From contig NW_026262593.1 of assembly GCF_021869535.1 (NCBI RefSeq), positions 53,060,318 to 53,124,317 of the forward strand: a stretch of 64,000 bases of DNA. Reading direction: 5' to 3'. Origin of the DNA: Mytilus californianus. Taxonomy: Eukaryota > Mollusca > Bivalvia > Mytilida > Mytilidae. A model generated the notes under the pieces. That model worked only from the letters and a program-made list of their open reading frames with translations. It had not been told where the DNA came from and made no database searches. Shown here piece after piece: positions 1 through 11,559 of this stretch. Made by a program: the position numbers and the translations under genes. The stretch's first letter is position 1; every line of letters begins with the position of its first letter.

Positions 1-3000
1 AAGTTAACATTTGTCTGGTTTACTCTACGGTAAAGTAAACGTTTGTCTTGTCTACTCTACGGTAAAGTAAACGTTTGTGTGGTCTACTCTACAGTAAAGT
101 TAACGTATGTCTGGTCTACTCTACGGTAAAGGTAACGTTTGTCTGGTCTAATCTACAGTAAAGTTAACGTTTGTCTGGTCTACTCTACGGTAAAAATAAC
201 GTATGTCTGGTTTACTATACGGTAAAATTAACATTTGTCTGGTCTACTCTATGGTAAAGTTAACGTTCGTGTGATCTACTCTAAAGTAAAGTTAACGTTT
301 GTCTGGTCTACTTTACGGTAAATTTAACGTATGTCTGGTCTACTCTACGGTAAAGTTAACGTTTGTCTGGTCTACTCTACGTAAAGTTAACGTTTGTGTG
401 GTCTAATCTACAGTAAAGTTAACGTTTGTCTGGTCTACTCTACGGTAAAGTTAACGTATGTCTGGTCTACTCTACAGTAAAGTTAACGTTTGTCTGGTCT
501 ACTCTACGGTAAAAATAACGTATGTCTGGTCTACTATACGGTAAAGTTAACATTTGCCTGGTTTACTCTATGGTAAAGTTAACGTTTGTTTGGTCTAATC
601 TACAGTACAGTTAACATTTGTCTGGTCTACTCTACGGTAAAAATAACGTATGTCTGGTCTACTATACGGTAAAGTTAACATTTGTCTGGTTTACTCTATG
701 GTAAAGTTAACGTTTGTCTGGTCTACTCTACAGTAAAGTTAACGTTTGTCTGGTCTACTCTATTGTAAAGTTAACGTTTGTCTGGTCTACTCTACAGTAA
801 AGTTAACGTTTGTGTGGTCTACTCTACAGTAAAGTTAACGTTTGTCTGGTCTACTCTACGGTAAATTTAACGTATGTCTGGTCTAATCTACAGTAGAGAA
901 AACGTTTGTCTGGTCTACTCAACGGCAAAGTTAACGTTTGTCTGGTCTACTCTACGGTAAAGTTAACGTATGTCTGGTCTACTCTACGGTAAAGTTAACG
1001 TTTGTCTGGTCTACTCTACAGTAAAGTTAACGTTTGTCTGGTCTACTCTACAGATAAGTTAACGGATGTCTGGTCTACTCTACGGTAAAGTTAACGTTTG
1101 TCTGGTCTAATCTACAGTAAATTAAACGTTTGTCTGGTCTACTCTACAGTAAAGTTAACGTTTGTCTGGTCTACTCTACAGTAAAGTTAACGTTTGTTTG
1201 GTCTACTCTACGGTAAAGTTAACGTATGTATGTTCTACTCTACGGTAAAGTTAACGTTTGTCTGGTCTTATCTACAGCGAAGTTAACGTTTGTCTGGTCT
1301 ACTCTACGGGAAAAAAACGTATGTCTGGTCTATTTTACGGTAAAGTTAACATTTGTCTGGTCTACTCTACGGTAAAGTTAACGTTTGTCTGGTCTACTCT
1401 ACGTAAAGGTAACGTTTGTGTGGTCTAATCTACAGTAAAGGTAACGTTTGTCTGGTCTACTCTACGGTAAAGTTAACGTATGTCCGGTCTACTCTACGGT
1501 AAAGTAAATGTTTGTCTGGTCTAATCTACGGTAAAGTTAACGTTTGTCTGGTCTACTCTACGGTAAAGTTAACGTTTGTCTGGTCTAATCTACAGATAAG
1601 TTAACGGATGTCTGGTCTACTCTACGATAAAAATAACGTATGTCTGGTTTACTATACGGTAAAGTTAACATTTGTCTGGTCTACTCTACGGTAAAGTTAA
1701 CGTTTGTCTTGTCTATTCTACGTAAAGTTAACGTTTGTGTTGTCTAATCTACAGCAAAGTTAACGTTTGTCTGGTCTACTCTACGGTAAAAATAACGTAT
1801 GTCTGGTGAACTCTACGGTAAAGTTAACATTTGTCTGGTCTACTCTAAGGTAAAGTTAACGTTTGTGTGGTCTACTCTACAGTAAAGTTAACGTTTGTCT
1901 GGTCTACTCTACAGTAAAGTTACGTATGTCTGGTCTATTCTACAATAAAGTTAACGTATGTCTGGTCTACTCTACGGTAAAGTTAACGTTTGTCTAGTCT
2001 AATCTACAGTAAAGTTAACGTTTGTCTGGTCTTTTCTACAGTAAAGTTAACGTTTGTCTAGTTTACTCTACAGTAAAGTTAACGGATGTCTGGTCTACTC
2101 TACGGTAAAGTTAACGTTTGTCTGGTCTAATCTACAGTAAAACTAACGTTAGTCTGGTCTACTCTACAGTAAAGTTAACGTTTGTCTGGTCTACTCTACA
2201 GTAAAGTTAACGTTTGTCTGGTCTACTCTACGGTAAAGTTAACGTATGTCAGGTCTACTCTACGGTACAAATAACGTATGTCTGGTCTGCTATACGGTAA
2301 AGTTAACATTTGTCTGGTTTACTCTATGGTAAAGTTACCGTTTGTCTGGTCTACTCTACAGTAAAGTTAACGTTTGTCTGGTCGACTCTACGATAAAAAT
2401 AACGTATGACTGGTTTACTATACGGTAAAGTTAACATTTGTCTGGTCTACTCTACGGTAAAGTTAACGTTTGTCTTGTCTACTCTACGTAAAGTTAACGT
2501 TTGTGTTGTCTAATCTACAGTAAAGTTAACGTTTGTCTGGTCTACTCTACGGTACAAATAACGTATGTCTGGTTAACTATACGGTAAAGTTAACATTTGT
2601 CTAATCTACTCTAAGGTAAAGTTAACGTTTGTGTGGTCTACTCTACAGTAAAGTTAACGTATGTCTGGTCTACTCTACAGTAAAGTTTACGTATGTCTGG
2701 TCTACTCTACAATAAAGTTAACGTATGTCTGGTCTACTCTACGGTAAAGTTAACGTTTGTCTAGTCTAATCTACAGTAAAGTTAACGTTTGTCTGGTCTT
2801 TTCTACAGTAAAGTTAACGTTTGTCTGGTCTACTCTACAGTAAAGTTAACGTTTGTCTGGTCTACTCTTCAGTAAAGTTAACGGATGTCTGGTCTACTCT
2901 ACGGTAAAGTTAACGTTTGTCTGGTCTAATCTACAGTAAAGTTAACGTTTGTCTGGTCTACTCTACAGTAAAGTTAACGTTTGTCTGGTCTACTCTACAG

Positions 3001-3545
3001 TAAAGTTAACGTTTGTCTGGTCTACTCTACGGTAAAGTTAACGTATGTCTGGTCTACTCTACGGTACAAATACCGTATGTCTGGTCTACTATACGGTAAA
3101 GTTAACATTTGTCTGGTTTACTCTATGGTAAAGTTAACGTATGTCTGGTCTACTCTACAGTAAAGTTAACGTTTGTCTGGTCAAATCTACGGTAAATTAA
3201 CGTATGTCTGGTCTACTCTACGGTAAAGTTAACGTTTGTCTGTTCTTATCTACAGCGAAGTTAACGTTTGTCTGGTCTACTCTACGGAAAAGTTAACGTA
3301 TGTCTGGTCTATTTTACGGTAAAGTTAACATTTGTCTGGTCTACTCTACGATAAATTTTACGTATGTCTGGTCTACTACACGGCAAAGTTAACGTTTGTC
3401 TGGATTACTATACGGTAAAATTAACATTTGTCCGGTCTACTCAACGGTTAAGTTAACGTTTGTCTGGGCTACTATACGGTTAAGTTAACGTTTGTCTGGT
3501 TTACTATACGGTAAGCTAATTGTTACATTTGTCTAGTCTACTATA
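1..3545. repeat. 32-bp satellite array, about 110 monomers
   Basis: Nearly uninterrupted tandem array of a 32-bp monomer made of GTAAAGTTAACGTTTGTC followed by TGGTCTACTCTACG. Each monomer carries the palindrome GTTAAC, and common variants are TATG for TTTG, CAGT for CGGT and AAAAATAAC for AGTTAAC. Variant monomers recur at a long period: ACGATAAAAA at 1624 and 2390, ACAATAAAG at 1942 and 2709. This gives a higher-order unit of about 767 bp, or 24 monomers. The last monomers (3350-3545) are more diverged, as expected at an array edge; the left edge is outside the window. Short open frames here are products of the monomer, not genes. Confidence 0.97.
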
Positions 3546-3770
3546 CGGTCAAATTAATGTATTGATTGGTACAATTCTGTCTTAAACTTAGAAAATAGCA
3601 TTGTTTTCCGACGTTTAAATACCACAGACAACTTTAATGCGAATAAAATTTTATTCTGATCTGAAATATTAATTTATCTCGATTGCCGTGAACATTTCAG
3701 CAAAATATCCCCAAGATATTGGTACTCAGACTGTTAAATGACAAACGAGCTAAATTCATTAGAGGTTTGA

Positions 3771-4793
3771 GATCAAATACGTGCTTTTGATGGTCCTTTT
3801 AATTCTGTTGACAGCTATGATTTTTCTACTCTCTACACTACGCTTCCACACAATTTTATCAAGAAAAATGTTTCATATTTAATTAAATGGTCTTTTGAAA
3901 AATCGCATTGCAAATTTATTTGCTGTAACTCGTTTAAAGCCTTTTTCTGTAACGAAAAAGGAAAGTATGCTAGATACACTTACTGGAAATGTGAAGATAT
4001 GATTGAAGCTTTAAATTTTCTCTCCTGGACATCATATATGTACGTTTCGGCTATAAAATGTAAAAAGGTAGTAGGTATTCCTATGGGCACTAACTGCGCC
4101 CCTTTAATAGCAGATTTATTCCTGTATTGCTATGAATCTCAGTTTATGACAAAACTCAGTAAAGACACGTCATTGTTACATTTGGTTGATACATTCAACA
4201 ATACCTACTGTTATCTTGATGATATTTTTTCGGTAAATAGTCCAGAGTTCTCTAAATATACTACCGAAATTTACCAAAAGGAACTTACTTTAAATAAATC
4301 TGTCATAAACAGCAGTAGTTGTCCTTTTCTAGATTTAGACATTTCAATTTTTAAAGGGAACCTCGATACTAAAATTTACGACAAAAGAGACGATTTTCCA
4401 TTCCCTATTGTTAATTTTTCCTTTTTAGACGGAGATGTTCCTTTTGGCTCCATTATACGGTGTTTATATATCCCAACTCGTTCGTTATGCCCGTGTGTGT
4501 AGTGATGTCATAGATTTTAACGAACGTTATCAATGCATCACTGGTAAATTATTAAGTCCGGGATTTCGTTACGAAAATTGCTTAAAACTTTTACTAAATT
4601 CTTTCATAGATACAAAGATTTGATTAGTAAATTTGGCTGTACCTGTAGAAAACTTATTAAAAACGGTATAACACATACTAAATTTTACGGTAATATTGTA
4701 CTAAAAGCGCGGATATCACTATGTGATCCGTGTAAACTCATCGAACCTTTAAACAAACTTATTAGTAAAGGTACTTATCAATGTTGTAATTAG
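3771..4793 (+). pseudogene. Penelope-like element reverse transcriptase, broken copy
   Basis: Reverse transcriptase of a Penelope-like retroelement, which would copy element RNA into DNA. The frame is open from 3771 and contains motif A (YDFSTLYTTLP, from 3816), motif B (VGIPMGTNCAPLIADLF, from about 4071) and the catalytic YLDD (from 4212), then FLDLD and IYDKRDDFPFP. Frame is lost by one extra base near 4440, where the GVYISQLVRYARVC block continues in another frame, and again near 4575, where KTFTKFFHRYKDLI resumes; it ends at a stop at 4793. The linker before motif B is degraded, and the N-terminal half survives only as unreadable traces (3561-3770). No GIY-YIG nuclease is visible. It is a different subfamily from the copy at 60-62 kb: its C-terminus is longer by about 40 residues. 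Non-functional. Confidence 0.9.
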
Positions 4794-5164
4794 ATCTTTG
4801 AATATAGTTTACATTGGCAAAAATATCGATTTTGTCATCAGCAGATTAAAACATAACAAAATTTGTATTCTTTTCAAACGGTTTTTTGGGATGTTTAAAT
4901 ACACATCCACGTGAACTTCATTTTCTATATAGAGATTACTCTATTTATATATTACATTATACTTAAACCATTGTGGTGACGTCAGCCTATTCATTTACCT
5001 GGATTCTTTTTCTAGAATCAACGCTTCCTAAATCTGCCGCTGAAATTGACTCACCAAATTATATTCAATTGTTTCCTTTGTGTGCCTAATTTCATTAAGT
5101 TTGAATTGGCTAATTTACTGATTTCTGTTCACTAATGGAATTAATTTAAAAACTTACCTTTAAT
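4794..5164. other. AT-rich stretch without recognised content
   Basis: 3' flank of the broken PLE copy. No open frame, tandem repeat or hairpin stands out; it could include the element's 3' untranslated region. Confidence 0.5.
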
Positions 5165-5280
5165 TTTTGTCATTTTTATATGCCTTCACTGGGAATCGAA
5201 CCCTTCCTTGAAATCTGTTATGTGTGACTGACATCAACACATCCACGAAACCTCTCGACTACCAATGGGTTACACTATAG
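5165..5280 (-). repeat. tRNA-derived SINE head (minus strand)
   Basis: On the minus strand there is an A-box-like GGTAGTCGAGAGG and, about 60 nt later, a B-box GGGTTCGATTCCC. This is the internal RNA polymerase III promoter layout of a tRNA or tRNA-derived SINE. The arms do not fold into a clean cloverleaf, so it is read as a SINE head and not a tRNA gene. Confidence 0.6.
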
Positions 5281-5374
5281 ATGTCTATTTTATATATTTA
5301 AATGAACATCTGATATACATCGGTTCATCGGACACACAGGGCTTGTACCTTTATATAGACACAATAGGCAGTCG

Positions 5375-5475
5375 TATAGTATGAGTTGGTAGCCGCGAGG
5401 TTAGCATGGTTAAAATCAATGAGTTAAAGATAGGGATTTGTCGGTTTAGGTTCGAATCCCTGTATTCTCTTTGTT
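5375..5475 (+). repeat. tRNA-derived SINE head (plus strand)
   Basis: An A-box-like TTGGTAGCCGCGAGGTTAGC is followed at usual spacing by the B-box GGTTCGAATCC. No matching acceptor arms are visible. It faces away from the similar minus-strand head 100 bp upstream, so the two form a divergent pair. Confidence 0.55.
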
Positions 5476-6075
5476 GTTCCAATTCTTAAGTTACCCTGTT
5501 TTTTTTCTAATTTTGCATGTTATAGTGGATATTTTTGTAATAATAGCGAGTTTTACCGGTTTTTTTTATTATTATTGGCTATTTCACATGTTTGAAACAA
5601 AAATCATTACATTTTATTAGTCAATTTTTTTTTTTATAAATATAGTATTATTTCATCTGTTTTACTACATAATTTTACAAAGGTTTGTTCGCAAATTCCT
5701 ATGCGAGAAAATCGTGATGTGCCTAGAGTGCTAGAAAAATTTCGATAACATACTTATTATATATACTTTATATATGCTTTTTGGTCGGGTTGTTGTCTCT
5801 TTGACACGTTCCCCATTTCCATTTTCAATTTTATTAGAAATAATTTCGAATATGTCTTATTTTGTATAAACAGATAATATTCATATGCCTGGTAATATAA
5901 AGATCTTTAAAGGTAGAAGTGTTATATTTGTATTTTGTTAACCAATTAATTGTGATCTGAGATTTTTAATGCATCGTTGGACAAGATAACATGGTTATTT
6001 AAACTCACTTACAATACCTTCTAATTAAGAAAAGGCTTTAATTTTGAAAAGAAATTAACACAAAAGTTTAAGTTA
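5476..6075. other. AT-rich dispersed-repeat territory
   Basis: No gene. It includes T-rich runs and, near 5785-5830, the phrase GGTCGGGTTGTTGTCTCTTT, which recurs near 45,060 inside the inverted-repeat element at 44.8 kb and so marks a dispersed repeat. Confidence 0.5.
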
Positions 6076-6174
6076 TAGATACAATGGATAAGCGTAGATT
6101 CATGAAAAACAAACCATTCGCCCTCCGGGCTCATGGTTTCTTTTTCAAGAATCCACGCTTATCCATTGTATCTA
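6076..6174. repeat. Foldback hairpin, about 99 bp
   Basis: Outer arms of 20 bp (6076-6095 and 6155-6174) are exact reverse complements (TAGATACAATGGATAAGCGT). Further imperfect pairing runs inward around GGATTCTTGAAAAA, leaving a loop rich in C and G (CGCCCTCCGGGC). Likely a small foldback or MITE-type element. Confidence 0.85.
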
Positions 6175-6879
6175 CATAGCATATTTATTAACAGGTTAAC
6201 TCTTAACAATACTTCTGTCTGTCGATACTTTTATTTTGGCATTGCACAAGTCATGTCTTCTTTGACTGTCCATAACGTTAAAACACTAAATCCCTGGAAT
6301 GTGTTTTAGTTGATTTTAGTCCCTGATGCATGATTTTTTTTTATTATAAATTGTTTTTGGCTTTTAACTAGCTTTTAGTAACTGCGAGTACTCTCAAATC
6401 GTTCTTTCGTGTTAATTTGACCTGTTGATACAATTTGCAATGTATTTTTGTTATTTAATGTTTACTTATTCAGTGTTATATCTATCTCACTATTTTTAAT
6501 ATATACCACCTTTGGTAAGTGTTTAGTTTGACGATAAATTTTCACTTTTGTTCTCGTACTAGGAACAACAAAATTATCTATTTTGTAAAAACTATTTCCG
6601 TACTCCATGTATACCTTACAACAAAATTATTTTTATTTACCTGCGTACGTTATTTTATTTGGCGTCATTTTGTTCAAGGTTATGGTTGTCTTTCTGATAT
6701 TGTTAAACATCTTATCCCCTTGTTTTGTTATTTTTGTATTTACATTGAGTCATAGATCAAATTTATTCGTTCAGTGTATGTTCAATTGATTTTGTTAATA
6801 TGTCTGTTGATTGAGTTTAGCCATTTCAAATGATATTTTATAGTGTGTCTTTCTATGTTGTGATGTTACACTATTGTTT
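6175..6879. other. Dispersed repeat remnants, no gene
   Basis: Around 6340-6420 there is a copy of a repeat with the phrase AACTGCGAGTACTCTCA, which recurs near 16,530, 22,530, 25,505 and 33,005. The short open frames at 6519-6789 are hydrophobic but T-rich and overlapping, and I do not support them as genes. Confidence 0.5.
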
Positions 6880-7215
6880 CAGGGAGGATGAAGATTGACG
6901 CCTATTAAAACGTTTAAACCCGCTGCATTTGTTTGCCCCTGTCCTAAGTCAGGAACCTGTGGATGTTCAGTGGTTGTCGTTTGTTGATGTGGTTCATAAG
7001 TATTTCTGGGTTCTCGTTTTTCATATAAATTAGACGGTTGGTTTTCCTGTTTGAATGGTTTTACACTTGTCATTTTGGGGCCCTTTATAGCTTGCTGTTC
7101 GGTGTGAGCCAAGGCTCCGTGTTGACGGCCGTACTTTGACCTATAATGGTTTACTTTTACAAATTGTGACTTGGATGGAGAGTTGTCTCATTAGCACTCA
7201 TACCACATCTTCTTA
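6880..7215 (+). repeat. Dispersed repeat R4, plus-strand copy
   Basis: A stretch ending in GGAGAGTTGTCTCATTAGCA and TACCACATCTTC matches, in reverse orientation, 46,120-46,460 and 49,752-49,965. Three copies in both orientations with shared ends mark an interspersed element. It has no coding capacity; the minus-strand frame here is a by-product. Confidence 0.8.
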
Positions 7216-7798
7216 TATCTATTTACGTAATGCCGAAGTTCTTAAAATATGGTATTGTACTTTGCATCAGACACACATGTTATTTGTATCTGTTTAATGG
7301 GTTAGATTCTTAATCATTAACACGTAGAAGTTCATGTTTAAGCTTAAAAATTGTTCTCGTTCAGGGAGAACATTACGTGTATCTGTTTTTAATAACGTTC
7401 TCTGTCTAGTTTTGCGCTCATACGCGACTGTTGAAGGAAGCCTATCTTTTGGCCTGGAGGAGCTACTCTTTTCTTAGACCAGTCAAAAACTAACCTACCA
7501 AAATGCTTGGCCTGGTGCGAACGTCACTAGTAAATCATAGAAAGATACTTTTGGCGTAGCTAGGTATTTATACATCCCGCCATTGTGCTATGGCCATTTT
7601 TGTACTCTTGTTTTTCATATTTGTTTATTTACTTTGTATATAGAGTGTCTATATGCCATTTTGTTTTTCTTTGTTGAAATAGTTATTTGTTTTTATAGTG
7701 ATTAAAATTGTAACACAATGTTGACTGCTATACCCCGCCTTTTGACATTTTTACCTATTATATCTGTTTGTTTTGCTCATACATTGTTGTCACTATAT
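7216..7798. other. No gene recognised
   Basis: AT-rich sequence without long frames, strong hairpins or tandem structure. It may contain old dispersed repeats that I cannot bound. Confidence 0.4.
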
Positions 7799-8012
7799 GA
7801 CTGTCATACAAGTGAGAAGCTTAACCAGCTACAAATCCAGGTTTAATCCACCATTTTCTAAACCAGGAAATGCCTGTACGAAGTCAGGATTATGACAGTT
7901 GTGTTCCATTTGTTTGATGTGTTTGAGCGTTTGATTTTGCCGTTTGATAAGGGACTTTCCGTTTTGAATTTTCCTTGGAGTTTAGTATTTTTGTGATTTT
8001 ACTTTTTGATAC
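7799..8012 (+). repeat. Dispersed repeat R3, copy 1
   Basis: Starts near GACTGTCATACAAGTGAGA and contains CCAGGTTTAATCCACCATTT, TTGATTTTGCC and TTTCCTTGGAGTT. Matching copies: 18,408-18,640 (minus), 43,508-43,720 (plus) and 59,322-59,560 (minus). No coding capacity. Confidence 0.85.
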
Positions 8013-8744
8013 CAAGATATACGCGCGAATATATCAAAAAATAATAGTTGTAATTATTATCTTTCATAAGTCGAGGTTTGACTAGTTTTTCAGCATTTAT
8101 CCTTTACATTTAAATCATCAATAGTATGAATACGATAAAAATACATAAAACCCAAAAATAAATTAGTTTATTGAAAATGGACTTTATAATACTGTTAAAT
8201 GGAAAAACCAAAACACAGAGGTACAAGTAAATCAGAAAAGTACCGTATCATACTTAGATTTATAGAAAAGTCAAAGTTATTAACATGGTACTAATAACGG
8301 AATCAATCTGTCATATAATCGCAATTAAAAGCTGTAAACGACAATTTCCATTCACGATTCAATGAAAACTATAATCTTTATGTGAGCTATAAACGATTGA
8401 AATCATTGAACCTATTTTGCTACAATTTCTTTTTGTACTTCTCGTTCTACTTCAAAATATTCAATTTGCGCCCTTTCTTATGTGCTATTTTTGACATTTC
8501 AAGAGTACTTAAAATTAGTATTTAAACAGAAAGTCGGTAAAGTGCAAATAAAGTATTCTTGTAATAAATGGAAATGTCATCTCTGGAAAAACAGGATATC
8601 ATGTTATTTAAACTCCAAGAATTCTTTATCCCATTGTTGACGCAGATCCTACGGTATGTTTTATTTTAGATTAATTTCTTTAACGGTATGGTAATGATGG
8701 TTATAAAAACACAAATATATATTGTTATACTGATGAAATAACAT
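8013..8744. other. AT-rich, no gene recognised
   Basis: No supported frame or tandem array. The minus-strand open frames that begin here run into the adjacent R2 repeat and are not supported. Confidence 0.4.
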
Positions 8745-9130
8745 ATAAAAAAAGAAAAAGAGAGGCGGACGGTATCAAAGGAATATTTATACTGAAAAGT
8801 CAAAGGAAAACTGACAACACCATGGCAAAAAACAAACAAAAACGACAAAAGACAAATGACAAACGACAGACTACGAAACACAACATAGAAACTAAAGGAC
8901 TGGGCAACACAAACCTTACAAAAACCGGTAGTGATCTCAGGTATTCCGGAAGAGTAAGCAGATCCTGTTCCATATGTGGCATCCGTCGTGTTGCTCATAC
9001 AAGTGCAATCGGAGATGTCGTAATCGAGCACAAAAGTACGGGAGTGTGTTACGATAACTGGAACATATCCGCCGTCGTCTACGAAACAGCAATCCAACGG
9101 ACATCCAACAAAGATACCAATTCGAAAATG
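8745..9130 (-). repeat. Dispersed repeat R2, long copy
   Basis: Member of the family with GACAACACCATGGC and AAACACAACATAGAAA on the plus strand. Other copies: 11,624-11,812 (reverse), 11,884-12,046, 29,161-29,366 (reverse), 40,262-40,495 and 52,660-52,880. Sequence after 8970 (from ATCCGTCGTGTTGCTCAT) also matches 29,430-29,580 and 40,490-40,740, so the full family is longer than 350 bp. Open frames of 60-180 codons on both strands recur with the repeat and carry no recognised domain. Confidence 0.8.
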
Positions 9131-9550
9131 AAGTAACATTTCTAAGACAGACAGGAAACTCAATAACCAAAGAAGAAGAAAATGAAAAGACAAATTAAAG
9201 TCCACTATGACACTACACAGTAAACTTAAGATTGACTAAAAACCGGAAATGAACCCAATTGCCTGGAAGGGTAAACCATCAAGATACCGACACGATATCA
9301 AAAGCTAGTATTACGACTAAGAACTTGTTATAATTGGTTTTTATATCAGATGGTGGACTTCAGAGACACATGCGATCTATATAAGCAAATAAATTTGTCT
9401 CGTTTAAAAGTTAAGACACCAAGAAAATGCATAAATTTCCAAAAAAAGAAGTAGACCTACATGTATATTTCTCAATAATATCTTGACTTTCAAGTGTATT
9501 TGACAATTTGCAGTGTAAGCTATCACTAAAAAAAGAATTATTGAATGAAA
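9131..9550. other. Left flank of the hammerhead minisatellite
   Basis: AT-rich and unique within the window apart from the run into the minisatellite. No gene seen. Confidence 0.4.
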
Positions 9551-9930
9551 ACAAATCATCCCGATTCCAGGCTTATAATATTGTACGTCAGACGCGTGTC
9601 TCGTCAACAAAAGACTCATCAAGATTCCAAGCTAATAATATTGCACGTCAGACGCGTGTCTCGTCAACAAAAAACTCATCAAGATTCCAGGCTTATAATA
9701 TTGCACGTCAGACGCGTGTCTCGTCAACAAAAGACTCATCAAGATTCCAGGCTTATAATATTGCACGTCAGACGCGTGTCTCGTCAACAAAAAACTCATC
9801 AAGATTCCAGGCTTATAATATTGCACGTCAGACGCGTGTCTCGTCAACAAAAAACTCATCAAGATTCCAGGCTTATAATATTGCACGTCAGACGCGTGTT
9901 TCGTCTACATAATACTCATCAGTGATGCTC
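9551..9930 (-). repeat. 60-bp minisatellite carrying hammerhead-ribozyme-like monomers
   Basis: About six 60-bp monomers, nearly identical except at the ends. Read on the minus strand each holds TTGATGAGTC, a short loop, GACGAGAC, the palindrome ACGCGT, and UC followed by TGACGTGC. This is the order of a hammerhead ribozyme (CUGAUGA, stem II, GAAA, stem III, cleavage UC, stem I). The inner monomers carry changes at core positions (C3 to U; GAAA to GAGA) that should stop cleavage. The monomer at the right edge keeps the core. The plus-strand frame stays open because 60 is a multiple of 3; it is not a gene. Confidence 0.85.
9884..9930 (-). ncRNA. Candidate hammerhead ribozyme with intact core
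   Basis: Minus-strand core CTGATGAG lies at 9915-9922. Stem II is GTA...GAC with one mismatch, followed by GAAAC (9898-9902). A very short stem III contains the self-complementary ACGCGT. The expected cleavage site is after the C complementary to 9891. Stem I pairs GAGCATCA imperfectly with TGACGTGC. Tiny stem III with a palindromic loop is typical of the hammerheads known from Penelope-like elements and small retroelement circles in bivalves, which can cleave as dimers. The order of motifs is seen directly; activity is inferred. Confidence 0.7.
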
Positions 9931-10744
9931 GAATAAAAACAGTTGGAAGGCCAAATCAATTACAAAGTTGAAGAACATTGAAAACCGAAAATACTAAGAT
10001 TTGGATTCGTGTTGAATGAATAATTTGACTTAATTACATTGGTTGCAATGAATTACCGTGATTTCCCGGTGAAATAAAAACCGATAGTTTCACATGTGAA
10101 ATAAACTCCTTTATTTTACTCCTCTGACGTCATACGTGCATTCGTGAATAAATGTGTTGTTCAGTCACTCGTTGAACATTTTTCTATATTTGAATTCTTT
10201 AATTAGTTATTCTATAATTGATTGATTAAAACAACATTTCCCTGTCACACATGATTCACCCAACAAAATCTTAAGCAGAGTGCACCTACATATTTTAATA
10301 TTACTTTATTTTATCCGGTGGGCAGTATTTTTGTCTTCTGTCTAAAGATTTACGATGTTTATCGTTGTTAACAGTTCTCATCGGTCACTGGTCAACTATG
10401 ACCTACAGGACTATACACTCACTGGATGGAAAGAGATCGGCAAACACGAGTTCTTTTAAAGATTTAAACTTCATAAAGTCCCTATGATAAGCGTGTAAAC
10501 CTTTGAGGAATATGTTTTGTTTCTGTAAAAGAAATTAAAAAATGGAAGATCCAAATAAGACGATTGATGGTTAAATATTTGATATTTACTATGAAAATAA
10601 GAAGATGAGGTATGATTGCCAATGATACAACTCTCCATCAGAGACCAAATGACGTAGAAGGTAGTACATGTCATAAAATTAGTATAAGGTCGTTAGCGGG
10701 TAAAGACATGTTCGAAGTTAAAAGCATAACGTATTCAAAAGTGC
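9931..10744. other. No gene recognised
   Basis: AT-rich. Around 10,595-10,665 a minus-strand fragment of the common repeat with ATGATTGCCAATGA and CAACTCTCCATC is present. Nothing else is supported. Confidence 0.45.
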
Positions 10745-10830
10745 TATCATATTAACCACCCCGATGGGCTCGTAGTAGCATTTATCAAATGCGGGAGATC
10801 AGGGATTGGATCCCCGCAGGTTCCAACTTA
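10745..10830 (+). repeat. Degenerate tRNA-like SINE head
   Basis: CCCGATGGGCTCGTAGTAGC followed about 40 nt later by GGGATTGGATCCCC resembles A- and B-boxes with lost consensus bases. It abuts a full SINE in the opposite orientation. Confidence 0.4.
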
Positions 10831-10858
10831 AGACTTGAAAATTGGTATTTTGAACATT

Positions 10859-11082
10859 TGATTGATTGATTGATTTATGTGGCGGTCAGCTATTTTTGGT
10901 AGAGGAAACCGGATTGTTCGGAGAGAACCACCGACAATCAGTAGGAAAACTGACAATCGTAGTCGAGTAAGATTGAAGTCGAGTGCACCCACCACGTGCG
11001 GGATTCGAACTCGCAACCTCAGAATTGACAGGCTAGGTATACATTTGTTCGACTACATAGACCACTCGGCCACCGATGCCCC
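10859..11082 (-). repeat. SINE-A (tRNA-headed, TTGA-tailed), minus strand
   Basis: Read on the minus strand: a tRNA-like head (GGGGCATCGGTGGCCGAGTG, B-box GAGTTCGAATCCCGC), a body with GAGAGAACC and CAATCTTA-type phrases, and a tail of TCAATCAATCAATC. This is the most abundant SINE in the window. It resembles V-SINE or RUDI-like molluscan SINEs, but that assignment is from memory. Confidence 0.88.
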
Positions 11083-11559
11083 GATGATTATTTGAAAAGG
11101 GATACCAAATTAGTGCTAACACATTTTAGGCAAAGTTGTTTAAAAAAATGATCAAAACTATGACATTCTGTAGTGGCATAGTTAAATTTATAACCTTGTG
11201 AGCTTTTTACTTTATAAACAAACGTGGAAGTATTTGACTTAATTAGTATTAATTTTGCTTTCTCCTTATGTATACTTGGTATCTTTGATCATTCTTTATA
11301 TCTACATGTTGTTGTATAAAAAACGTCAGCTTTAGTTATATGTGTATTTAAGTGATTTTAAGAGAAAAGGACTTTTTTTCAGATTAATTATTATTATTTT
11401 CATTTTCGAATACTTTTATTTGGGTTTCATTATAGTATTAATAATATGATACACATTGCGACCTAGCAGTGAATATGATCCGTTCTGGTGGTAACGAATA
11501 AAGGACGGTGGGTGAAATATAACACAAAAAAGGAACAAAAGATTCATTATAATTGGATT
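11083..11559. other. AT-rich, no gene recognised
   Basis: Sequence between the SINE and the start of the duplicated block. No supported frame. Confidence 0.4.

Noticed and set aside
2981..3163. Open frame with MSGLLYSKVN-type repeats
   Set aside because: A by-product of the 32-bp satellite; no independent evidence of coding.
1..3545. Regularly spaced short repeats resembling a CRISPR array
   Set aside because: There are no unique spacers; the whole 32-bp monomer repeats and the surroundings are eukaryotic repeats.
8666..9205. 179-codon minus-strand frame with membrane-like stretches
   Set aside because: Coincides with the R2 repeat; similar frames appear in other R2 copies, with T-rich translation and no domain.
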